From JAJECS01 sp965198185 (GTDB lineage Bacteria > Chloroflexota > UBA11872), in contig CBDAOU010000002.1 in NCBI GenBank assembly GCA_965198185.1, forward strand, positions 1,984,001 to 2,048,000: 64,000 nt of DNA, given 5' to 3'. The translations under genes were made by a program, and so were the position numbers. The notes under the pieces are model-generated. The model was not told where the DNA came from. It made no database searches and worked only from the letters and a program-made list of their open reading frames with translations. Shown here piece after piece: positions 58,030 through 64,000 of this stretch (position 1 is its first letter; each line of letters starts with the position of its first letter).

Positions 58030-58698
58030 ATGCCACGGACGCAGGCGGTGGCCGCATTGGTGAGCGGGCTCGACAGCGCGATCATGGCGGGGTTGCTGAC
58101 GCGTGAGTTCGAGCGTGTCACGCCGCTGTTCGTGCGCGCCGGACTGAAGTGGGAAGACGCCGAGCGCGCCGCCCTGGAGCGGTATTTCGAGGCTCTCGGC
58201 GAACCAGCGGTGCAACCCCTCGTCGAGCTCGACCTTGGCGCGCGGTCGCTCTACGGGCAGCACTGGAGCACCGGCGGCGAGGACGTGCCCGATGCCAGCC
58301 AGCCGGATGAGGATTGGTATCTGCCGGGACGCAACCTGTTGCTGCTCAGCACGGCGGCGACCTATGGCTCGATCCACGGCATTGCCAGCTTCGCCATCGG
58401 CATCCTGGCAAGCAATCCGTTTCCCGATGCCCGTCCGGCGTTCTTGCGCAGCCTCGAACAGTCGGCAAGCCTGGCGCTGGACGCGCCGATCCACGTCCTC
58501 ACGCCGCTGGCCGGCATGCACAAGGCCGACGTGATTCGAGCCGGCGCGCATCTGCCCGTGCAGCACGCGCTGTCTTGCGCCGACCCGGTCGATGGCGGCC
58601 ACTGCGGCGTGTGCGGCAAGTGCGGCGAACGCCGCCGCGGCTTCATCGACGCCGGGGAGGACGACCCCACCAGCTACGCGCAGCTCGGCCCGCTGTAG
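58030..58698 (+). CDS. QueC/ExsB-like protein with a shortened P-loop
   Basis: 222 residues from ATG. It resembles 7-cyano-7-deazaguanine synthase: 'AALVSGLDSAIMAGLL' at the PP-loop, 'PGRNLLLLSTAATYGSIHG' and the Cys cluster 'SCADPVDGGHCGVCGKCGER' for zinc. The P-loop, normally SGG-x-DS, here reads SGLDS with one Gly missing, which could disable ATP binding. QueC converts carboxydeazaguanine to preQ0. It is divergent from the SDR/queD pair across 120 bases, suggesting a shared pathway. Other PP-loop functions cannot be excluded. Confidence 0.65.
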   Translation: MPRTQAVAALVSGLDSAIMAGLLTREFERVTPLFVRAGLKWEDAERAALERYFEALGEPAVQPLVELDLGARSLYGQHWSTGGEDVPDASQPDEDWYLPGRNLLLLSTAATYGSIHGIASFAIGILASNPFPDARPAFLRSLEQSASLALDAPIHVLTPLAGMHKADVIRAGAHLPVQHALSCADPVDGGHCGVCGKCGERRRGFIDAGEDDPTSYAQLGPL

Positions 58699-59465
58699 CC
58701 GGCGAGGGGGCGGGTGGCGGACCAGAGCTGCTTGATACCCGGACGGTCAACCTCCGGGAAGGGGTTGAAGGGCGTGCAATCGGCAAGCCCCAGTCCCGCC
58801 TGCGCCAGTCCCGCCCGGACCTCCCGGTCCTCGAACCACCGCGCCCGCAGCACGGCATGGCCGCGCTCAGTGGGGCCGCCCGATCGGCGCTCGATGGTCA
58901 CATGCATTTCCACCCAGGGCCCTTCGTCGTCCCAGACGTAGCGCCGATCGATGGTGAGTCCGGGGCCTCGGTCCGTGCCCGGCTCGCGCCACAGCGCCTC
59001 GAATCCGGTCCGTGTGTTCAGGTCGAAGACGAATGCCCCACCGGGACGCAGGTGCGCCGCGACGCGCTCGAAGGTCAGCGCCAGGTCGGCGGGACCGGCC
59101 AGGTGGTTGAGGGAGGCGTAGAGACACGTCACGGCGTCGACGGGCTTGGGCAGATCGAACGAGCGCATGTCGCCATGCACAAGCGTCACGGGATAGCCGG
59201 CAGCCTCGGCCTTGGCCCGCGCGGCGGCGAGCATGCCCTGCGACAGGTCGAGACCCGTAACCGCGACACCGCGCGCCGCCTGCAGCAGCGCGTGGGTGCC
59301 GGTGCCGCAGGCGAGGTCGATCAGGTTGCGGGGCGGACCGTCCAGCAGCTGCGCCAGCCGCTCGTCCACCTGCGGCGCGACGAGTTGCGCGTATTCAGCG
59401 CCGTAGGTCTGCTGCCACTGGTCGTAGACCGACGCGAACAGGGTGTAGCCATCCGCGCCGGGCAC
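58674..59465 (-). CDS. Class I SAM-dependent methyltransferase
   Basis: 263 residues from GTG at 59465, with GGAGG at optimal spacing; GTG at 59480 is an alternative. Motif I 'NLIDLACGTGTHALLQAARG', motif II 'VTGLDLSQGMLAAARAKAE', motif III 'LVHGDMRSFDLP', then 'AVTCLYASLNHL'. The C-terminal half has 'AFVFDLNTRTGFEALWRE' and 'RRYVWDDEGPWVEMHVTIE'. This matches the methyltransferase-25/11 group acting on small molecules; substrate unknown. Its end overlaps the QueC-like gene's end by 25 bases on the opposite strand. Confidence 0.8.
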   Translation of the reverse strand: MPGADGYTLFASVYDQWQQTYGAEYAQLVAPQVDERLAQLLDGPPRNLIDLACGTGTHALLQAARGVAVTGLDLSQGMLAAARAKAEAAGYPVTLVHGDMRSFDLPKPVDAVTCLYASLNHLAGPADLALTFERVAAHLRPGGAFVFDLNTRTGFEALWREPGTDRGPGLTIDRRYVWDDEGPWVEMHVTIERRSGGPTERGHAVLRARWFEDREVRAGLAQAGLGLADCTPFNPFPEVDRPGIKQLWSATRPLAGYSGPSCA

Positions 59466-59487
59466 GGCATCCGCCTCCACTACAGGG

Positions 59488-60033
59488 CTAGCTGTCGCGC
59501 AGCCACTCCGGCACCAGGCCCTGCGCCAGCGCGTCATCCCAGGCGACATGCGACTCAGCCGCGTTCTCGCCGCTGACGTCCGCGGCAATGAGCTGCGGCG
59601 CCCGCACAGTGCCGTCGCGCACGGTCACGCGGCGGGCAACGATGGCCTCCTCGGCCCGCGTGGAAACGCCGGCGTCGATGTCTTCAGCTTCAATGCGGGC
59701 CCCGCGAACAATGCGCGCGCGCACCGACTTGACGCGTAGGAGCCCGATGACCTCGACCTCCTTCGACGTCGTCAGCGCCGTATGCGGGGCTTCGAGGCCT
59801 TCGCCCGCGACCGCCGCGTCGACGATGGTCGGGCCTTCAACGTTCAACTCGGTGCCCTCGATGACGATGGTGAATCCCGGAAAGATGATCGGGGTTTCGA
59901 CACTGGTCACGTCCGCCGGAATGCGCAGCACCTGACGACCATCCACCTCTTCCACCTGACACCCCGGCGGGACGACGGATCCGCGGGGAGAGCGCGCCGG
60001 CTTGACCTCGCGGTAGAACACATCCCCGGTCAT
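59488..60033 (-). CDS. Conserved-looking hypothetical protein
   Basis: 181 residues from ATG at 60033. After a short N-terminus ('VFYREVKPARSPRGSVVPPG') the sequence is a regular alternation of Val/Ile and turns ('TIVIEGTELNVEGPTIVDAA', 'VKSVRARIVRGARIEAEDI'), as in beta-helical or bactofilin-like proteins. No Cys, no signal peptide, no catalytic motif. It is 22 bases ahead of the methyltransferase gene on the same strand and probably co-transcribed. Function unknown. Confidence 0.55.
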   Translation of the reverse strand: MTGDVFYREVKPARSPRGSVVPPGCQVEEVDGRQVLRIPADVTSVETPIIFPGFTIVIEGTELNVEGPTIVDAAVAGEGLEAPHTALTTSKEVEVIGLLRVKSVRARIVRGARIEAEDIDAGVSTRAEEAIVARRVTVRDGTVRAPQLIAADVSGENAAESHVAWDDALAQGLVPEWLRDS

Positions 60034-60129
60034 GGGCGTTGACTCCTGCTCGTGGCGCGCGGCGCCGACATGGAACACGTGACGCGCATTGAGCATAGAC
60101 GGGGCGTGCGCCGCGCTCCACTCCGCGCA

Positions 60130-60720
60130 TCACGCACGGTCGAGCCACTCGTCCACAAGCCGGGCCTGGGCATCGGCGGACAGACGGTAGTCACAGCCGG
60201 TCGCGGCGCGCTGGCGCGTAGTCTCGTGGAGGCAAATGGCAGCAGCCACGGAGAGGTTGAGGCTGCGAACCATGCCGACCGTGGCGATGCTCATGACCTG
60301 GTCGGCCGCCGCCAGCGCCTCGTCGGAAAGCCCGCGATGCTCGTTGCCGAATAGCAGGGCGAGTCGCGGCGCCGTGAGGTTGGCCGCCGCGAGTTCGCAC
60401 CCGCGTGGAGGCGGTGCGGAAGCCACCAGCACGTGGCCTGACGCCCGCAGCGCGTCCAGGCACGCGGCGGTCGAGCGGTGCACCGTGAAGCTCAGCCACT
60501 TGTTCGCCGAGGCGGACGACGCCTTGCCGACGCGTCGCGGCTCGAACGGCGCCTCGTGCTCGAAGACCAGATGCACCTGCTGCACGCCGAACGCGTCGCA
60601 ACTCCGAAACACGGCTTCCGCGTTGTGCGGATCGTGGATGTCCTCGAGCACGATCGTCAGCCCGGCCTGCCGGGCAGCCGCCACGGACCGCAGGCGATCG
60701 ATGCGGCGTGCGGTCGCCAT
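60130..60720 (-). CDS. trmH: TrmH-like SPOUT RNA 2'-O-methyltransferase
   Basis: 196 residues from ATG at 60720, with GGAGGAGG seven bases upstream. SPOUT motifs: 'LEDIHDPHNAEAVFRSCDAF' (motif 1), 'LALLFGNEHRGLSDEAL' (motif 2) and 'VGMVRSLNLSVAAAICLHE' (motif 3, knot). These fit TrmH, the tRNA Gm18 methyltransferase, better than the rRNA Gm2251 enzyme RlmB, since the N-terminal RlmB extension is absent. It lies 35 bases after the SerA-like gene. Confidence 0.85.
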   Translation of the reverse strand: MATARRIDRLRSVAAARQAGLTIVLEDIHDPHNAEAVFRSCDAFGVQQVHLVFEHEAPFEPRRVGKASSASANKWLSFTVHRSTAACLDALRASGHVLVASAPPPRGCELAAANLTAPRLALLFGNEHRGLSDEALAAADQVMSIATVGMVRSLNLSVAAAICLHETTRQRAATGCDYRLSADAQARLVDEWLDRA

Positions 60721-60755
60721 CGCGTGCCTCCTCCGGCTGCCCGGTCGATGTCTCC

Positions 60756-61736
60756 CTAGGCTGTTGCCCCAAGCGCCGCGGGGTTGATGCACCACCGGGG
60801 CGCCTCGCCCGCCAGGACGCGGCGAATCTCCGCCGCCGCGTGCACGGCCATCCGCCGGTTGGACTCCACCGTCAGACCGGCGAAATGGGGCGACAGCAAG
60901 ACGTTGGGCGCCTGGAGCAACGGACTCGATGCCGGCGGCTCCTGCGCGAAGACGTCGATGGCCGCCCCGGCGATGCGTTCCTCCAAGAGCGCCTGGGCCA
61001 ACGCGGCTTCGTCGACCACCGCGCCACGGCAGGTGTTGACGAGCACCGCCGTCGGCCGCATCGCCGCCAGTGCGTCGGAGTCGATCAGGTGCCGCGTAGC
61101 CGGCGTCAGGGGCACATGCAGCGACACCAGGTCGGCCTGCTCCAACAGCTCAAACAACGTGGCCGCCAGCTCGATCCCCTCGTCCGCGACGTCTGCCGGC
61201 GTGAGATAGGGATCGAAGATCAGCCCCCGCATACCGAACCCATGCACGAGAGCACGAACCACGCGCCGCCCGATCCGCCCCGCCCCAACGACGCCCGCCG
61301 TACGTCCCGCCAGCTCATACACCGGGACCGTCATGGCCGGCCGCCACTGGCCCGCGCTCACGATGGCGTCTTGGATCGCCAGGCGCTTGAATGCCGCCAG
61401 CGCCGCCGTCACGGCGTGTTCGGCCACCGCCGTGGCGTTGGCCTCGGAGGTGACACTTACCGGAATACCGCGCGCCGTCGCGTGCCCCACGTCAATGGCA
61501 TCCACCCCGACCCCGTGCTTCTGGATGTGGCGCAGGCGCGGCGCCGCGTCGATGACGCGCGCCGTGATCGGCGCCACCCGCACCAGCATCGCGTCGACGC
61601 GCTCCACGTCCTCCATGATGGCGGTTTCGTCGGGGGCAGCGGGAGTGACGACCTGCGCGAACTCGCGCAAATGCTCGACCCCAGCGGCGTCGATCGTCTC
61701 GGTCACCATCACCGTCGGCCGGGCATCGCCGCTCAT
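60756..61736 (-). CDS. D-isomer 2-hydroxyacid dehydrogenase (phosphoglycerate-dehydrogenase-like)
   Basis: 326 residues. ATG at 61736 overlaps the TGA of the threonine-synthase gene. NAD motif 'AGVVGAGRIGRRVV', substrate Arg in 'VLVNTCRGAVVDEAAL', Glu in 'AIDVFAQEPP' and catalytic His in 'NVLLSPHFAGLT'. There is no C-terminal ACT domain, so it is a short SerA-like or a different 2-hydroxyacid dehydrogenase. Coupling to threonine synthase suggests a role in amino-acid metabolism, but substrates such as glyoxylate or phosphoglycerate cannot be separated by eye. Confidence 0.85.
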   Translation of the reverse strand: MSGDARPTVMVTETIDAAGVEHLREFAQVVTPAAPDETAIMEDVERVDAMLVRVAPITARVIDAAPRLRHIQKHGVGVDAIDVGHATARGIPVSVTSEANATAVAEHAVTAALAAFKRLAIQDAIVSAGQWRPAMTVPVYELAGRTAGVVGAGRIGRRVVRALVHGFGMRGLIFDPYLTPADVADEGIELAATLFELLEQADLVSLHVPLTPATRHLIDSDALAAMRPTAVLVNTCRGAVVDEAALAQALLEERIAGAAIDVFAQEPPASSPLLQAPNVLLSPHFAGLTVESNRRMAVHAAAEIRRVLAGEAPRWCINPAALGATA

Positions 61737-62938
61737 ACGGCGGTCTCACCGCTCGAATGCATGAGATCCGTGTATTTCAGCGCGTTTCCCGTGTTGAGCA
61801 ACACGACGCTCGCGTCGCGCGCCAGGTCGCCGCGGTCGAGCAGGCGCCGCAGCGCCGGCAGCAGCGCGGCGCCTTCGGGGCAGGCGAAGACGCCGTCGCT
61901 CTCGGCAAGCTCCGACATGGCCGCGACCAACTCGTCGTCGCTAACGGCCACGGCCGTTCCGCCGGTCTCGCGGATGGCGCGCAGCACCAGGGCGTGCGCG
62001 AAGGGCAGCGGCACCCGCAGCCCGGGCGCGATCGTGTGCGCGTCGTCCACGCGCTCGGCCGTCGCCGCGCCCGCTTCCCACGCGTCCACAATGGACGCGC
62101 ATCCGGCAGCCTGGACGGCGATCAGACGCGGCGGCGGACCCTTGAGCCAGCCCATCTCGTCGAGCTCCCGCATGGCCTTCCAGATGCCGATGAGGCCCAC
62201 GCCGCCGCCGGTGGGGTAGAGCACGGCATCCGGCGGTTTCCAGTCGAACGCTTCGGCGATCTCAAGCCCCATGGTCTTCTTGCCCTCCACGCGGTAGGGC
62301 TCGCGCATGGTGGACGCGTCAAACCAGCCGTGGCGCGCGGCGCGCTCCCCGACGATGCGCGCGGCATCGCTGATGAGGCCGTCAACCTCGGTGACGTCGG
62401 CACCGTAGGCGGCGCATTCCGCCTTGATGGGAAGCGGCGTGTCAATCGGCATCACGACGTGGATCGGCAGGCCGACGGCGGCGCTATAGGCCGCCCACGC
62501 GCTGCCAGCGTTGCCCGCGGTGGGGATGGCCAACTCGAGGGCGCCCAGGGCAGCGGCGGCGGCGACACCCACGGCAGCCCCACGGGCCTTGAAGGTGCCA
62601 GTCGGATTGGCCCCTTCGTCCTTGAGCCAGAGATTCGGCATCCCGAGTTTCAGGCCAACGCCTCGCATGGGCAGCAGCGGCGTATCGCCCGCGCCGAGAT
62701 GGGGGCCACCCACCGCCACCGGCGGCAGCAGCTCGCGGAAGCGCCACAGGCCGCGGGGGCGGCGGGCCACGTCATCCGGCGTGATCGCCCGCGCGATGCG
62801 GCGCAGGTCGTAGCGCGCGAGCAGCGACTGGCCGCACGCCTGGCAGACCGTGTGAATCTGATGCGCGTCGTGCTCGCGATCGCACGCGCAGCACGACAGC
62901 GCCTCCAGGTAGTCATCCACTCGCGGCCTGCTTGACAC
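61733..62938 (-). CDS. thrC: Threonine synthase-like PLP enzyme
   Basis: 401 residues from GTG (GTG at 62920 is an alternative). An N-terminal zinc-ribbon-like stretch (CCACD...CQACG) precedes the fold-type II PLP domain: 'LWLKDEGANPTGTFKARG' with the PLP Lys, 'AIPTAGNAGSAWAAY', and the phosphate-binding 'YPTGGGVGLIGIWKAM'. It converts O-phosphohomoserine to threonine; the Cys pairs are common in this archaeal/chloroflexal type. It is co-transcribed with the dehydrogenase downstream. Cystathionine beta-synthase and diaminopropionate ammonia-lyase relatives are less likely. Confidence 0.85.
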   Translation of the reverse strand: MSSRPRVDDYLEALSCCACDREHDAHQIHTVCQACGQSLLARYDLRRIARAITPDDVARRPRGLWRFRELLPPVAVGGPHLGAGDTPLLPMRGVGLKLGMPNLWLKDEGANPTGTFKARGAAVGVAAAAALGALELAIPTAGNAGSAWAAYSAAVGLPIHVVMPIDTPLPIKAECAAYGADVTEVDGLISDAARIVGERAARHGWFDASTMREPYRVEGKKTMGLEIAEAFDWKPPDAVLYPTGGGVGLIGIWKAMRELDEMGWLKGPPPRLIAVQAAGCASIVDAWEAGAATAERVDDAHTIAPGLRVPLPFAHALVLRAIRETGGTAVAVSDDELVAAMSELAESDGVFACPEGAALLPALRRLLDRGDLARDASVVLLNTGNALKYTDLMHSSGETAV

Positions 62939-63094
62939 TGGTCCCCAAGGTCACCTATTTCCAGCAGCCCGCGAGCCTATCGCACCGCGCCCAGGCCAAT
63001 CCCAGGCGACTTCGGTCCACACCGCCGCGGGCCTACTAAACTTGGGGGTGGCGAGTCAACGTGCCGGCGCTGGCCGGCGTGAGGAGCACAGTCC

Positions 63095-64000
63095 CTGAGC
63101 ACGCTATCGGTGGTGGGCACTGGCTACGTTGGGCTGACCGTTGGCGCGTGCTTCGCGGACGTCGGCCACGACGTGACGTGCCTGGACATCGACGAGGCGA
63201 AGATTGAGGCGCTGCGCGCTGGCCACGTGCCGATCTACGAGCCGGGTCTGGAGACGCTGATTGATCGCGGCGTGCGCGCCGGTCGGCTGAAGTTCTCCAC
63301 CGACTACGACGAGGCAGTCCCCGGTCGCGAGTTCATCTTCATCGCCGTCGATACGCCGACCGGCGCGGCCGGTGAGGCCAGCTTGGCGGGCGTCGACGCA
63401 GCGGTGTCCTCCCTCGCGCCCCGCATGACGGCCGGGGCGACGATCGTCACCAAGAGCACCGTGCCGCTGGGCACGGGAGATTTGATCTCGCGCATCCTGC
63501 GGGAGCACGGGGCGGACGATTTTCCCGTCGTATCCAATCCCGAGTTCCAGCGCGAGGGCTCAGCCATCCAGGACTTTCTCAAGCCGGATCGGGTGGTGAT
63601 CGGCTCGGGCGACGAAGGCGCCGCCCGGCGCGTGGCAGAGCTGTACCGGACGTTCGACTGTCCGATCATCATCACGGACCTTCGAACGGCCGAGATGATC
63701 AAATACGCCTCGAACGCCTTCCTGGCGACGCGCATCTCATTTATCAACGAGATGGGCGCGATCTGCGAGGCCCTGGGCGCCGACGTCGAGGTCGTCGGGC
63801 ACGGCATGGAGTTGGATCGTCGCGTCGGCCGCGGATACCTGAACGCCGGCATCGGGTGGGGCGGAAGCTGCTTCCCGAAGGACGTGCGCGCGCTCGAGCA
63901 CATGGCGTTGGTCCACGGCTGCCACCCGCAGCTGCTGCGCGCGGTCATGGAGATCAATCGCGACGCGCGGCATTCAGCCGTGCGCAAGCTGCGAGATGGA
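63095..64000 (+). CDS. UDP-glucose/GDP-mannose 6-dehydrogenase, 3' end outside window
   Basis: 302 codons are visible. An in-frame TGA at 63080-63082 limits the start; a CTG at 63095 has GAGGAG eight bases upstream (63081-63086) and gives the usual N-terminus 'STLSVVGTGYVGLTVGACFA'. GTG at 63110 would remove the first strand. Motifs: NAD Rossmann loop above, 'STVPLGTGDL', 'SNPEFQREGSAIQDFLKPDR', 'ASNAFLATRISFINEM' and the catalytic Cys in 'GIGWGGSCFPKDVRAL'. It oxidises a nucleotide sugar (most likely UDP-glucose) to the uronic acid for surface polysaccharide. The preceding 150 bases are non-coding. Confidence 0.92.
   Translation, partial: MSTLSVVGTGYVGLTVGACFADVGHDVTCLDIDEAKIEALRAGHVPIYEPGLETLIDRGVRAGRLKFSTDYDEAVPGREFIFIAVDTPTGAAGEASLAGVDAAVSSLAPRMTAGATIVTKSTVPLGTGDLISRILREHGADDFPVVSNPEFQREGSAIQDFLKPDRVVIGSGDEGAARRVAELYRTFDCPIIITDLRTAEMIKYASNAFLATRISFINEMGAICEALGADVEVVGHGMELDRRVGRGYLNAGIGWGGSCFPKDVRALEHMALVHGCHPQLLRAVMEINRDARHSAVRKLRDG

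Overview
This 64 kb window is a high-GC, densely coding bacterial chromosome segment, with coding strand switching every few genes. The organism is most likely a member of the Chloroflexota, in the Dehalococcoidia/SAR202 or sponge-symbiont range. That placement is an inference from gene content: secreted lipoproteins with long Thr/Pro linkers, Calx-beta-like adhesins, BNR/sialidase-type propellers, PQQ sugar dehydrogenase, GlcD-type FAD oxidases, a GlyA-GcvT fusion and the ribosomal L34-to-RqcH block. No 16S rRNA gene is present to confirm it.

Layout. 1-5.2 kb: the 3' part of a giant secreted repeat protein, then a sialidase-like propeller (5.4-7.0). 7.1-9.2: a minus-strand pair, an EEP-family phosphohydrolase and a Tat-exported protein of unknown function. 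9.4-13.2: a formate dehydrogenase catalytic subunit (Cys form) behind three small membrane-protein genes, facing an Lnt-like protein that lacks its catalytic Cys. 14.8-18.9: an HD phosphohydrolase and a cytochrome c-PQQ sugar dehydrogenase fusion. 19.0-21.1: GlcD and a frameshifted MocA-like gene. 21.15: tRNA-Ala(GGC), followed immediately by a small lower-GC insert (DUF6884-like and GIY-YIG-like genes). 22.6-25.8: VTT-domain protein, MutM and NFACT/RqcH. 25.8-29.9: a minus-strand block rpmH-rnpA-yidD-yidC-jag-pfkB-rqcH with several start/stop overlaps, which couples membrane-protein insertion, RNase P and ribosome rescue. 30.2-36.7: citrate synthase, amidase, two lipoproteins and an M29-like aminopeptidase. 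36.9-39.8: an OmpR/HisKA two-component system and a Crp/Fnr regulator. 39.9-42.2: an ArsA-like ATPase and selD. 42.3-46.7: a secreted HExxH protein, tyrS, tag and a BNR propeller. 46.9-48.8: a lower-GC methyltransferase-like gene overlapping a radical SAM gene. 48.8-49.0: a MITE-like palindrome. 49.0-56.6: GlyA-GcvT fusion, sulfite-oxidase-like molybdoenzyme, beta-lactamase-fold secreted protein and a GEVEDY lipoprotein. 56.7-64.0: QueD-like, SDR, QueC-like, methyltransferase, TrmH-like, a SerA-like dehydrogenase coupled to threonine synthase, and the 5' part of a UDP-glucose dehydrogenase.

The most unusual things seen are: (1) a YidC insertase with about 250 extra residues between its second and third core membrane segments that read as a PstS-like periplasmic phosphate-binding domain; (2) a selD whose catalytic residue is an in-frame TGA, so the gene starts 90 bases upstream of the obvious ORF and very probably encodes selenocysteine; (3) a 1057-residue serine hydroxymethyltransferase-aminomethyltransferase fusion with a degenerate third GcvT/YgfZ-like module between the two enzymes; (4) a 128-bp palindromic MITE-like element flanked by CTAG whose core recurs elsewhere in the window; and (5) several probable pseudoenzymes or broken genes (Lnt-like without Cys, QueC-like with a shortened P-loop, frameshifted MocA-like gene). 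All database-dependent statements here come from motif recognition by eye; no search was run.
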